64,000 nucleotides of DNA from Desulfobulbaceae bacterium (GTDB taxonomy: Bacteria; Desulfobacterota; Desulfobulbia; Desulfobulbales; SURF-16): contig JAGXFQ010000030.1 in the NCBI GenBank assembly GCA_024637145.1, positions 1 through 64,000 on the forward strand, written 5' to 3'. Under the pieces are notes generated by a model, which was given only the letters and a program-made list of their open reading frames with translations, searched no databases and had not been told where the DNA came from. Position 1 is the stretch's first letter; every line of letters begins with the position of its first letter. Made by a program: the position numbers and the translations under genes. This document shows positions 1-8,219 of this stretch, one piece after another.

Positions 1-14
1 ATTCTTTTTAATAC

Positions 15-92
15 CCCCTTGAGGGGTACAAAAACACGAAGAGCTTCTTGTTTTTATGTTTTTCTTTGTGCCTTCGTGTCTTTGTGGTTCGT
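15..92. repeat. Dispersed CACARAGR-type repeat with small hairpins
   Basis: Read on the minus strand, positions 61-90 hold three head-to-tail octamers of the form CACARAGR (R = purine; the middle copy has CACGAAGG). The same unit recurs at 53002-53060 as an inverted pair. Next to it, 31-56 is an 11-bp inverted repeat with one mismatch, and 13-28 is a short palindrome whose 14-mer CCCCTTGAGGGGTA also occurs at 57639-57652. No gene overlaps it. It resembles intergenic repeats scattered in many bacterial genomes; its function is not known to me. Confidence 0.6.
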
Positions 93-633
93 AGGCAATA
101 ACGAAATTCTACACATACATTTAAGTTTTACGGAGTACTAGGCCCATTCGACCCGGACGCCACCTTCCCGGGCCAAAGGCCTGTCCATAGCCCTGGACTT
201 CTTGTCCCCGGCCTTGATTATCAGCCACCCCAAGTGGCTGAACACCGCCCGGCACACCCCTTCTTTTTTTTGGCCCCTCCCCCACCTAGAGCTCACAGCC
301 CGTAAGGACGTCCTGCCGAGACCCCAGGTGCCTGGCGCTGATTTTTTTTGACTCCTCCCCAGAGCGCATTGTACCATTTTTATGCTAGGCACGTTTTTTT
401 TGGTTTTTCTCAGGTTGACCAGGGCCAGAGGGCCGGGCCGTAAACGGTGCTCTCTTTTTTTGATCACTGCCCCAAAGGAGACTTCTGGCAGGTGACAATG
501 GCATACAATTTGCTGAATTTAAATAATCCACGCCGCAACCATGCCAATAGCCACGACCTCTTGCTTTTTTTGGCAATTGGCCTGGATTTTGGTGTGCAGA
601 GCTCAAGACCATCTTCTTCAACGAGGAGGAACC
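93..633. other. Non-coding leader with five T7-8 tracts
   Basis: I find no convincing gene here. Five homopolymer T tracts lie at 264-271, 342-349, 394-401, 455-461 and 565-571, and each is followed by G and a purine. No stem precedes them, so they are not ordinary intrinsic terminators. Minus-strand ORFs through the region are full of Lys-Lys pairs produced by these tracts and have no recognisable domain. The only clear signal is the ribosome binding site GAGGAGG at 623-629, which serves the gene starting at 634. Confidence 0.5.
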
Positions 634-1269
634 ATGCCTAGAGACGATCAGGACAACCAAGAGGGCGACGACTACACCAGGCGGGGATTCCTGCAGTTCA
701 TGGGCGTCGGCGCCGGGGTGATGGGTGCTTCCGTGCTGTCAGGATCCTTCACCGGCCCTGTGGTGGCCAATGAAGCGGATCAGATCCTGCCGGCCGCGGC
801 CATGGTCAAGGTCCAGCTGACCATCAACAACACCCCCTATACCGTGCTGGTGGAACCGCGCTGGTCCTTGCTCTATGTGCTGCGTGAAATAATAGGGCAT
901 ACCGGCACCAAAATCGGCTGCGACCGGGGAGAATGCGGGGCCTGTACGGTCCTGATCAATGATGTGCCGCGCTACTCCTGCCTGACCCTGGCCGTGGAGG
1001 CGGAAAACCAGAAGATCACCACCATTGAAGGGTTGATGGCGGGGGAAGAGCTGGGCCCGGTGCAGACCGCTTTTGCGGAAAATGACGCCTTTCAATGCGG
1101 TTATTGCACCTCCGGTCAGATCATGGCTGTGGAAGGTCTGCTGCGTAAAACAGCCTCCCCCTCCCCTGACGAAATTCGCCGGGGCTGTTCCGGCAATCTG
1201 TGCCGCTGCGGTGCCTACCAGAACATCTTTGCCGCCGCGGATCAGGCGGCCCGGCTGAAAAAAAGCTAG
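634..1269 (+). CDS. Tat-exported 2Fe-2S subunit of a molybdenum aldehyde oxidoreductase (PaoA-like)
   Basis: This is the small iron-sulfur subunit of a xanthine-oxidase-family enzyme; it carries electrons from the molybdenum site to FAD. The N-terminus has a twin-arginine signal (TRRGFLQFMG, Arg16-Arg17, then a hydrophobic stretch), so the complex is probably periplasmic. Two cluster motifs follow: Cys96, 101, 104 and 116 (plant-ferredoxin type), then Cys155, 158, 190 and 192. The length of 211 aa suits the family. The start at 634 is chosen because it has a strong GAGGAGG site and places the Tat motif close to the N-terminus; upstream in-frame starts add unconserved sequence. Order and Tat signal resemble E. 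coli PaoA, but the substrate cannot be told from sequence. Confidence 0.9.
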   Translation: MPRDDQDNQEGDDYTRRGFLQFMGVGAGVMGASVLSGSFTGPVVANEADQILPAAAMVKVQLTINNTPYTVLVEPRWSLLYVLREIIGHTGTKIGCDRGECGACTVLINDVPRYSCLTLAVEAENQKITTIEGLMAGEELGPVQTAFAENDAFQCGYCTSGQIMAVEGLLRKTASPSPDEIRRGCSGNLCRCGAYQNIFAAADQAARLKKS

Positions 1270-1281
1270 AGGAGCTGCCTG

Positions 1282-3606
1282 ATGACCAGCAATGACAAAA
1301 TCTATTATAGAGAAGGGATTCCGGTGCCGGAGACCCCGGCCGCAGAAAATTCTCCGGATTTCTGGAAAAAGACAACTATCGTCGGTAAAGCGCTGCCTCG
1401 GGTGGATGCCTATGACCGGGTCAGCGGCACCGCCCTTTTTCCTTCCGACATCCTGCTCCCCAATATGATCTATGGGGTCATTCTCCGCTCCCCCCATCCC
1501 CATGCCCGGGTGAAACGCATAGACATTGCCGAAGCTCAGAAGATGCAGGGGGTGCGGGCCATTATAACCGGTGAATCCGCTGAGGCAAAGGGTATCACCT
1601 GGCAATACCGGGATCAGCAGGTCCCCCTCTTTGATCCGCACTGCCGCTTTGAAGGGGAAGTGGTGGCCGCGGTGGCAGCCGACACCTGGTATCAGGCCAG
1701 CGATGCGGCCAGGGCCATCAAGGTGGACTATGAGATCCTTGCCTTTGTCGCTGACTATGAAAAGGCCCTGGACGAGGGCGCCGCCCGGGTGCAGGACAAA
1801 GGCAACCTGCTCAATGAAGAGACCTATGAACGGGGGGACATCAAGAAGGGTCTGGCCCAGGCAGACCTGGTCCTGGAAGAGACCTATCATACCCCCTGTG
1901 AACTGCATACCCCTCTGGAACTGCACGGCTGCGTGGCCAATTGGGAACGGGACCGGCTGACCATCTGGGAATCGAGCCAGGGCGTCTATGCGGTGCAGGC
2001 GAAAATCGCCCAGGCCCTGGCCCTGCCCCTTTCCAAAATAAGGGTGAAGGGACATTATATGGGGGGCGGTTTCGGCTCCAAACTCTCCCCGGGAAAATAC
2101 ACGGTGATCTGCAGTCTGCTGGCCAAAAAAACGGGCCGCCCGGTAAAACTACTGCTCTCCAGGGAAGAGACCTATCTCTGTGTGGGCAATAGACCGGCCA
2201 CCACCATGCGCCTCAAGGCCGGCATCAAGAAAGACGGCACCCTCACCGCCCTGGAATTTGAGTGCAGCGGCCCAAGCGGCGCCTACCCGGCCGGGGGGGC
2301 GCAGTTGGTGGACTGGCTGGCCCGCGATCTGTACCAATGCGACCATGTCCGGACCAGCTCTAAAGACGTGCTGATCAACGCCGGGCCAGCCAGGCCTTTC
2401 CGGGCACCCGGCCATCCCCAGGGGGCCTGGGCCCTTGAGCAGATGATCGATGCCCTGGCCGCAGAAATAGGCATGGACCCGGTGGAGCTGCGCCTGAAAA
2501 ACATCCCTCTCCGCAGCCAGGCCAGGGCGGAAAACCCGCCCTATACCACCACGGGACTCCGCCAGTGCCTGGAAGAGGGCGCCAAAGAGTTCAAATGGCA
2601 GGCCACCCTCAAGGAGATCCGCAACCATAACCGTAAGGAGGGCCATCGCAAGCGGGGCATCGGGGTGGGGGCCTGTCTCTGGATTGCCGGGGGCGGCGGT
2701 CCACCCTCCACGGTGATCCTCAAGATGTACAAGGATGGTTCCATCAATCTCAACATGGGCGCCAGTGACATCGGCACCGGCACCAAAACCGTCATGGCCC
2801 AGGTGGCTGCCGAAGAACTGGGGGTCAATCCTCAGGTCATTCAAATTGAACATGCCGATACCGCCACCACCCAGTTTGCCACCCCCAGCGGCGGCAGTAA
2901 AACCGTGCCCACGGAAGCACCCACCGTGCGTAATGCCGCCATCTCTTTGAAGCGGGCCTTACTGGCCATGGCCGCCGAAGACCTGGAGGTGGCCATGGAG
3001 GAACTGGAGTATGTGGGGGATGAAATTGTCTGGAGCAAAGACCGGACAAAAAAAATCAAAGTAACAGACGTGAGCCGGCTCAACAGAAGAGGCGAGGTCA
3101 TCGGCGTCGGCTATCGCGGCCCCAATCCAGCAGACAAGGTGGTCAATCCCTTTGCCGCCCACTTCTGCGAAGTTGAAGTGAACACCCTGACCGGTGAAAT
3201 AGAGATCCTCCGTTTTCTGGGCGTCCACGACAGCGGCCGGGTCATGAACCGGCTGACCTTTGACAATCAGGTCTATGGCGGCATAGTCATGGGGATCGGC
3301 CTGGGACTCACCGAATGCCGGCAGCTCGATGAAAGCCAGACCGGCAAGTTATGCAATAAAAACTGGCATGACTACAAACTGCCCACTGCCCTGGATGTGC
3401 CGCAGGCCATGACCAGTCTGGCCGTGGAACTCGATGATCCGGAATGCAATAATACCGGCGCCAAGGGTCTGGGGGAGCCGGTCACCATTCCCACGGCAGC
3501 CGCTCTTGCCAATGCCCTTTACATGGCAACCGGCGTCCGCTTTACCAGAGCACCCATCTCACCCATGGCCGTTACCCGCGAACTCTCCAAGAAAAAAAAG
3601 GGGTAG
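1282..3606 (+). CDS. Molybdopterin-binding large subunit of an aldehyde/xanthine-type oxidoreductase
   Basis: This is the catalytic subunit (774 aa) that binds molybdopterin cytosine dinucleotide and oxidises the substrate with water as oxygen donor. It has the N-terminal aldehyde oxidase domain, a glycine-rich cofactor loop GGGFGSKLSPG near residue 260, and GLGEP near residue 730, whose Glu is the general base of the family. It follows the 2Fe-2S gene by 12 bp with a GAGGAG site. It has no signal peptide, so it is expected to be carried across the membrane with the Tat-tagged small subunit. Aldehyde oxidation is the best guess from the Pao-like arrangement; xanthine, aromatic acid or nicotinate substrates remain possible. 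Confidence 0.88.
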   Translation: MTSNDKIYYREGIPVPETPAAENSPDFWKKTTIVGKALPRVDAYDRVSGTALFPSDILLPNMIYGVILRSPHPHARVKRIDIAEAQKMQGVRAIITGESAEAKGITWQYRDQQVPLFDPHCRFEGEVVAAVAADTWYQASDAARAIKVDYEILAFVADYEKALDEGAARVQDKGNLLNEETYERGDIKKGLAQADLVLEETYHTPCELHTPLELHGCVANWERDRLTIWESSQGVYAVQAKIAQALALPLSKIRVKGHYMGGGFGSKLSPGKYTVICSLLAKKTGRPVKLLLSREETYLCVGNRPATTMRLKAGIKKDGTLTALEFECSGPSGAYPAGGAQLVDWLARDLYQCDHVRTSSKDVLINAGPARPFRAPGHPQGAWALEQMIDALAAEIGMDPVELRLKNIPLRSQARAENPPYTTTGLRQCLEEGAKEFKWQATLKEIRNHNRKEGHRKRGIGVGACLWIAGGGGPPSTVILKMYKDGSINLNMGASDIGTGTKTVMAQVAAEELGVNPQVIQIEHADTATTQFATPSGGSKTVPTEAPTVRNAAISLKRALLAMAAEDLEVAMEELEYVGDEIVWSKDRTKKIKVTDVSRLNRRGEVIGVGYRGPNPADKVVNPFAAHFCEVEVNTLTGEIEILRFLGVHDSGRVMNRLTFDNQVYGGIVMGIGLGLTECRQLDESQTGKLCNKNWHDYKLPTALDVPQAMTSLAVELDDPECNNTGAKGLGEPVTIPTAAALANALYMATGVRFTRAPISPMAVTRELSKKKKG

Positions 3607-3609
3607 ATC

Positions 3610-4599
3610 ATGTTACCTACATTTTCCTATGTGCGTCCCGACAAGCTTGAGCAGGCCGTTAAACATCTTGAAACAGAGCGTGCTGCCATCCATGCAGGGG
3701 GCACGGATCTGCTGGGCTGTCTGCGGGAAAGAATCATGGACACCCGCCTGCTGGTGAGCATCAGCGGCATCAAAGAGCTCAGCGGCATCAAAGAAATAGC
3801 AGGAGGCGGGCTGCGCATCGGCGCCCTCACCACCATCAGCGCAATCGCGGAAAACAAACTGGTGAGGGACAAGTATCCGGGTCTGGCCCGGGGTGCCGCC
3901 GAGGTGGCCAGCCCCCAATTGCGCAATCAGGGCACCCTGGGGGGCAATCTCTGTCAGAAACCACGCTGCTGGTACTATCGCGGCGAGTTTCACTGCCTGC
4001 GCAAGGGAGGCAACCGCTGTTTTGCCCTCAAAGGAGAGAATCAGTTCCACGCCATCTTCGGGCATGACAATATATGTGTGTTCAGCCATCCCTCGGACAC
4101 GGCCCCGGTCCTGGTCGCCCTGGGCGCCGATGTCCATGTGCTGGGGCCAAGCGGCAAAAGAACTATTGCCGTGGCCGATCTGCACGTTTTGCCGGCCGAC
4201 GATGTCCTGGCCGATACCGTGCTCAAGCAGGCCGAAATCATCACCCACATCACCATTCCAGCGCCGGCCCGCCATCTCTACACCTCCTACCGCAAAGTCA
4301 GGGCCCGCCGCTCCTGGGATTTTGCCCTGGCCGGCGCCGCCCTGGCCCTGGTCATGGACGGCCCCCGGGTAGCCAGGGCCAAAGTTGTCCTCTCGGGCTG
4401 CGCCCCGGTGCCCTGGCCCAGCATTGCTGCAGAGCAGGTGCTCACCGGCAGGAACCTGACCCCAGAGATCATGGCCAAGGCGGCCCGGGCGGCAGTGGCT
4501 GCGGCCAAACCCCTGGCCGGCAATGAATACAAGGTTGCCATGTGCCGGGGCATGCTTGAAGAGGAACTGCAGAAAGCCGGCCAGGGCGGTTCCAGGTGA
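3610..4599 (+). CDS. FAD subunit with a 4Fe-4S insertion (PaoB / 4-hydroxybenzoyl-CoA reductase beta type)
   Basis: This is the FAD-binding medium subunit (329 aa) of the same enzyme. The FAD motif GGTDLLG is near residue 30 and GTLGGNLCQ near residue 110. Four cysteines within 23 residues (Cys115, 120, 129 and 137) sit in an insertion like the one that binds an extra 4Fe-4S cluster in PaoB and in the beta subunit of 4-hydroxybenzoyl-CoA reductase; plain xanthine dehydrogenases lack it. The gene starts 3 bp after the large-subunit stop and its own stop overlaps the next start (GTGA). The added cluster suggests an electron acceptor different from O2 or NAD, but the acceptor is not encoded here. 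Confidence 0.88.
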   Translation: MLPTFSYVRPDKLEQAVKHLETERAAIHAGGTDLLGCLRERIMDTRLLVSISGIKELSGIKEIAGGGLRIGALTTISAIAENKLVRDKYPGLARGAAEVASPQLRNQGTLGGNLCQKPRCWYYRGEFHCLRKGGNRCFALKGENQFHAIFGHDNICVFSHPSDTAPVLVALGADVHVLGPSGKRTIAVADLHVLPADDVLADTVLKQAEIITHITIPAPARHLYTSYRKVRARRSWDFALAGAALALVMDGPRVARAKVVLSGCAPVPWPSIAAEQVLTGRNLTPEIMAKAARAAVAAAKPLAGNEYKVAMCRGMLEEELQKAGQGGSR

Positions 4600-5465
4600 G
4601 CAAGGAATCGATCAGCGGCGCTGAGGTTTTCAGTGAACTGGCTTTACGGCAGAAGCGCCGGGAGTCGTGCGCCCTTGTCCTGCTGGTGGAAAGCCAGGGC
4701 TCGGTGCCGGCCAAAACCGGCGCCAAAATGCTGGTCTCCAGGAGCGGCACTCTTGTCGGCACCATCGGCGGCGGCACCATGGAAAAAGAAGCCATAGAGC
4801 ATGCCCTCCAGGCCATGGTCACCGGCAAACCCATTACCCTGCACATTGACCTGTCGGCACCCCCCAACTATGTATGCGGCGGCAGCGCCACTCTGTACAT
4901 CGAACCAATAGTCCCCCCCTGCGGCCTGATTATCGCCGGCGCCGGCCATGTGGGCCAGACCTTGTGCAAGGTGGCGGCGTATGCCGGTTTTGCCGTTACT
5001 GTGGTTGATGACAGGGCCGAATTCATTGATCCGGCCATCCTCCCCGACGCCCACCGGCTACTCACCGCTGATTTTGCCACCATGTTCACCCAGCTGGAGG
5101 TGAATGCCTCCACCTATATCGTCTGTGCCACCAGGGGCCATGCCCATGATTATACCGTGATTCGCCAGGCCCTGGCCACGGCAGCGCCTTATGTGGGCCT
5201 GGTGGGCAGCCGCAGCAAACGCAGCGGCTTTCTGCAGCGGCTGCAGGAAGAAGACGGCTTCACTAAGGAGAAACTGACCAGACTCTACACGCCGGTGGGG
5301 CTCAATATAGGCGCGGTCTCCCCCCCTGAAATAGCGGTGAGCATCACCGCGGAACTCATTCGGATAAGGAGCAATAACGGCCATGAAGACGGCGTTGATT
5401 CTGCTCGCGGCTGGGGCCTCCCGACGTATGGGCAGCCCCAAACAACTGCTGCCCATAGAGGGTGA
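4596..5465 (+). CDS. XdhC/CoxI-family molybdenum-cofactor insertion chaperone
   Basis: Proteins of this family bind the molybdenum cofactor, promote its sulfuration and insert it into xanthine-oxidase-type enzymes. The N-terminal XdhC domain has GSVPAKTGAKM near residue 34 and GTIGGGTMEKE near residue 55; a Rossmann-like domain follows (IAGAGHVGQTL near residue 112). The start is GTG, overlapping the FAD subunit stop by 4 bp. The conserved part ends near residue 260, and the last 27 or so residues are unconserved and overlap the next gene by 83 bp, as if the original stop had been lost. The role as dedicated maturase follows from family and operon position. Confidence 0.85.
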   Translation: MSKESISGAEVFSELALRQKRRESCALVLLVESQGSVPAKTGAKMLVSRSGTLVGTIGGGTMEKEAIEHALQAMVTGKPITLHIDLSAPPNYVCGGSATLYIEPIVPPCGLIIAGAGHVGQTLCKVAAYAGFAVTVVDDRAEFIDPAILPDAHRLLTADFATMFTQLEVNASTYIVCATRGHAHDYTVIRQALATAAPYVGLVGSRSKRSGFLQRLQEEDGFTKEKLTRLYTPVGLNIGAVSPPEIAVSITAELIRIRSNNGHEDGVDSARGWGLPTYGQPQTTAAHRG

Positions 5466-5970
5466 AGCAGCCCTGGTTTTCTGCCTCAAACGTATCCTGG
5501 CCGCTGCCCTTGGCGAAGTGGTGGTGGTGCTCGGCCATCATTACCACGCCATCCTGCCCCTTTTAGAAGGCCTGCCGGTAATAACCGCCTTCAATCCGGA
5601 ACCAGAAAGCCAGATGGCCGATTCAGTCCGGATCGGTCTTGGCGCCCTGTCCCCCGGGGCCACCGGCGTCATGATCACCCTGGCCGATCACCCACTGGTG
5701 CTGCCGACCACCTATCAACTGCTGCGGCAACAGCATGCCCTCCGGGGGGAGAAGATTCTCATCCCCACCTATAGGCAGCGCGGCGGCCACCCCACCCTTT
5801 TCCCGGTTGACCTGCTGAGAAACGGCGAAAAACCGCAGCCCCTGCATCAACTTATTGCCGCCCATCCCGACAAAGTGGAACGGTTGCCCCTGGCCGATCC
5901 CGGCATTGTCAACGACATGGATTATCCTGGTGATTATCGCCGCCTGCTGGCCCTGGCCGCCGGCGAGTAG
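5383..5970 (+). CDS. Molybdenum cofactor cytidylyltransferase-like protein (MocA type)
   Basis: This is a nucleotidyltransferase of the MobA/MocA family (195 aa). The N-terminal signature LLAAGASRRMGSPKQLLP binds the nucleotide, and TLADHPLV is the metal-binding segment. MocA makes molybdopterin cytosine dinucleotide, the cofactor form used by bacterial xanthine-oxidase-family enzymes, so its place as last gene of this operon fits. The ATG at 5383 has AAGGAG 11 bp upstream, which supports this start despite the long overlap with the XdhC-like gene. A MobA-type guanylyltransferase is the alternative; the context favours MocA. Confidence 0.82.
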   Translation: MKTALILLAAGASRRMGSPKQLLPIEGEAALVFCLKRILAAALGEVVVVLGHHYHAILPLLEGLPVITAFNPEPESQMADSVRIGLGALSPGATGVMITLADHPLVLPTTYQLLRQQHALRGEKILIPTYRQRGGHPTLFPVDLLRNGEKPQPLHQLIAAHPDKVERLPLADPGIVNDMDYPGDYRRLLALAAGE

Positions 5971-6111
5971 AACTGTGGCGCCAGTGGGGCCCGCCGCCCA
6001 GCGGACCCTCTTCCTCCAAAATCATCCAAAAACAAGAAGGGCACTCCCGGCAGAAGAGCTGCCTCCCCACCTGCGTCAGCCCTATCCTCCTTTGGCTTAG
6101 AATCAAAAAAA

Positions 6112-6140
6112 GGGGGTGGCAGGTAATAGCCGCCACCCCC
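6112..6140 (-). terminator. Intrinsic terminator of the octaheme cytochrome gene
   Basis: A perfect 9-bp stem (GGGGGTGGC at 6112-6120, GCCACCCCC at 6132-6140) with an 11-nt loop. On the minus strand it is followed by a run of seven T (6105-6111), 34 bp past the cytochrome stop. On the plus strand there is no T tail, so it serves the minus-strand gene; the operon ending at 5970 has no clear terminator of its own. Confidence 0.85.
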
Positions 6141-6173
6141 CTTAAGCAAAAGGAGCATCCCCCAAATCAGGGT

Positions 6174-7469
6174 TTAGGAGCCATCTTTAACGTGCTGGGC
6201 CCGCATGGTCTTGGCCAGCTCCTTTATTTCGCCCAGATCCTTGGTCATTTCGTTCCAGCCATACCAATAGGCATAATCGGGATTAACATGAAAAAAGGCC
6301 TGAAAGGCGCGCATCCGGTGCTTCATATACATCTGCACCAGAACTTGATCGATATAAGAAAGGCCATCCAGGTTTTCATCCCAGTTGGCGCCATTGGTAT
6401 GCATGAAGGTCAATAAGAAAGGGTAGTTATGGGGATAGCCTGCTGGTTTCTGGATCAGCCCCTCCTTGTAGAGAGCAGCCACGGTCTCAATGGCCTCAGC
6501 CATCAGCCGGTCTGATTTCTGCAGGATGGAATCACCCATTTCAAGCTGCGCACGGGCATATTTTTCAGAATGGCAGTCAGAACAGACCTTGATCATCTTG
6601 TCCCGCTGCTTCTGCCATGACGCCTCATCCAGCCTGGCCATTTTCACCGCCTTGACGGCATCAAAAACCGCTGTGGGTTCTCCGGTTTCCGGATCAAGCA
6701 CCCCCAGGGCCTTTAAGATGGTGACCCGGTCGGCAGCAGCCTGCTTGTCTGCCGGCAGAGGCAAGCGGACCCCCAGAAAGCCCCAGGCAGTATGGTTTTC
6801 ATGGTTGCCGTCCGGCATATGACAGTTCTGGCAGGTGGGGCCGGCCGCCTCCTGGGGCAGGTCGCCATCCTTTTTGATAAAATAGCGCGCCCCATGCTTG
6901 GAGCTTGACCACATCTCCCATTGGGGATGGTCATACCCCATATGACACTGCTGGCAGGCGCGGGGATTGGTGGCCTCTTTTTTGGCAAAGCTGTGACGGG
7001 TATGACATTCATCACAGGAGTTGTTCTGGTACCGGTAGCCCTTGGCGCGCAGAGCCTCTTTCTCTTCTTCGGTCTTGATACCCATATTATGGCAGCCGCC
7101 GCAGCCCCGGCCGCCTTCAATGAGCTCATCAGGGGCCAGGTGGGTGGCTGGAATGGCATTTAAAGAGGCCCAGCCGTAGTTATGCTTGCCCTTGGCAAAT
7201 TGATCATACTGCTGCTGATGACACTGAGCGCAGACCCCTTCGTCAGGGAGGATGGCCAGGGTATAATCGGCAGCACTCTGATGGGCCTCACCATGGCAGA
7301 CACTGCAGGTAATCTCATTTTGGGCATGACCGCTGACCCGCCAATCTTTCACCTGGCCCGGCGAAATCTCGGCGTGACAGGTAATACAGTTTTCTGCGGC
7401 CAGCGCATTGCCGCCCAACCACAAAAAAGCAAGGACGACTCCCATGAACAAGCGATTAGCTCTCTTCAT
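6174..7469 (-). CDS. Octaheme c-type cytochrome, hydroxylamine oxidoreductase (HAO) family
   Basis: This is a periplasmic multiheme cytochrome of 431 aa with a signal peptide ending near ALA-AEN (residue 25). It has eight CxxCH sites (CITCH, CSVCH, CAQCH, CGGCH, CDECH, CQQCH, CQNCH, CSDCH), the heme number and spacing of the HAO family. The C-terminal segment DYAYWYGW lies where ammonia oxidisers carry the tyrosine cross-linked to heme P460; whether that residue is present needs an alignment. Members in anaerobes may oxidise hydroxylamine or reduce nitrite or hydroxylamine. It has a strong site (AGGAGGG) 7 bp before the ATG. It stands alone: no membrane quinol-oxidising partner is adjacent. 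Confidence 0.85.
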   Translation of the reverse strand: MKRANRLFMGVVLAFLWLGGNALAAENCITCHAEISPGQVKDWRVSGHAQNEITCSVCHGEAHQSAADYTLAILPDEGVCAQCHQQQYDQFAKGKHNYGWASLNAIPATHLAPDELIEGGRGCGGCHNMGIKTEEEKEALRAKGYRYQNNSCDECHTRHSFAKKEATNPRACQQCHMGYDHPQWEMWSSSKHGARYFIKKDGDLPQEAAGPTCQNCHMPDGNHENHTAWGFLGVRLPLPADKQAAADRVTILKALGVLDPETGEPTAVFDAVKAVKMARLDEASWQKQRDKMIKVCSDCHSEKYARAQLEMGDSILQKSDRLMAEAIETVAALYKEGLIQKPAGYPHNYPFLLTFMHTNGANWDENLDGLSYIDQVLVQMYMKHRMRAFQAFFHVNPDYAYWYGWNEMTKDLGEIKELAKTMRAQHVKDGS

Positions 7470-7623
7470 TTTTCCCTCCTTTGATTAGGACAATAAAAAC
7501 GGTTTCCTCCTCCATATTTCATGGCAGACAGCTGCTTCTGCACAGACAACATCTCCTGGGGGCAGCAAGAAAGACCCCCTCTTTTACCGGCCGTATCTTA
7601 GGAATGCTTCCTTGCCGGTGAAG

Positions 7624-7642
7624 CGTTGCGATCGCCGCAACG
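7624..7642. promoter_or_regulatory. Inverted repeat upstream of the octaheme cytochrome
   Basis: CGTTGCG, a 5-nt spacer and CGCAACG form a perfect 7-bp inverted repeat about 155 bp upstream of the cytochrome start. It could be an operator or a transcript hairpin. I could not find a convincing -35/-10 pair beside it, so the role is open. Confidence 0.3.
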
Positions 7643-7699
7643 ATCCCGGGGCAAATATCCTCACCCTTTACTCCCCGGCGGCCGGCCTGGAGCCAATGG

Positions 7700-8219
7700 T
7701 TATTTTATAGCCGCAGATAGGCCAGGGGACCAAGTGGCGGCAGTGGCAGCCAGTTCCCCGGCCCAGCGCAGATAAACCGGCTCCCCACTGACCTGACTTA
7801 GCCGGTTAAGAGCGTGCATCCATTTGGTGAGATAATGAAAATACTGGCCATCCCTGCCCCACTCCAGCTTGAGATCATACGGATCCTCTTCCCGGCGCTC
7901 ATGCATCTCCTTGCCTATCCTGAGCCCCCCCGGCAATGGGATGTTTTCTGCCCTCTTCTTCAGCCAGGCCGCTTATCCAGCCTCGCCGGTCATCGTCTGC
8001 CCGGTGCCGGCCCAGAACCTGATGGATCTGAGCCACCAGGTTCTGGGCCAGATTGAGGTATGCGCGGTTTGTGGTCTGTCTGTAGAGTTCCAGATAATTG
8101 CAGAACGCAAAGGCATCGGTCCCCAGATACCGCCGGGGAGACCTTTCGCCGCTGCGGCCTGTGAAGTCAGCGAAGGCCGCCATTATTCCCGTAATCATTG
8201 ACAGAGATGCAGGGGCCAT
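7700..8219 (-). pseudogene. Frameshifted, truncated gene remnant (alpha-helical protein, unassigned)
   Basis: Two overlapping minus-strand reading frames (start at 8219; the second ends at 7700) join into one sequence if one base is removed from a C7 tract at 7925-7931. The restored part reads ...HPIAGGLRIGKEMHERR. and continues with WGRDGQYFHYLTKWMHALNR, rich in Trp, His and Tyr as in alpha/alpha-barrel sugar enzymes. I do not recognise the family firmly. Even when repaired the product would be about 170 aa and ends abruptly after LAATA, which suggests a deletion of the 3' part. A homopolymer sequencing error could explain the frameshift but not the short length. Confidence 0.55.

Noticed and set aside
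138..467. Minus-strand ORF of 109 codons in the T-tract region
   Set aside because: Built around A7-8 runs giving Lys-Lys pairs; no ribosome site and no known domain.
739..2055. Minus-strand ORF of 438 codons
   Set aside because: Antisense to the 2Fe-2S and Mo subunits, no ribosome site or domain; GC-rich codon bias makes such shadows.
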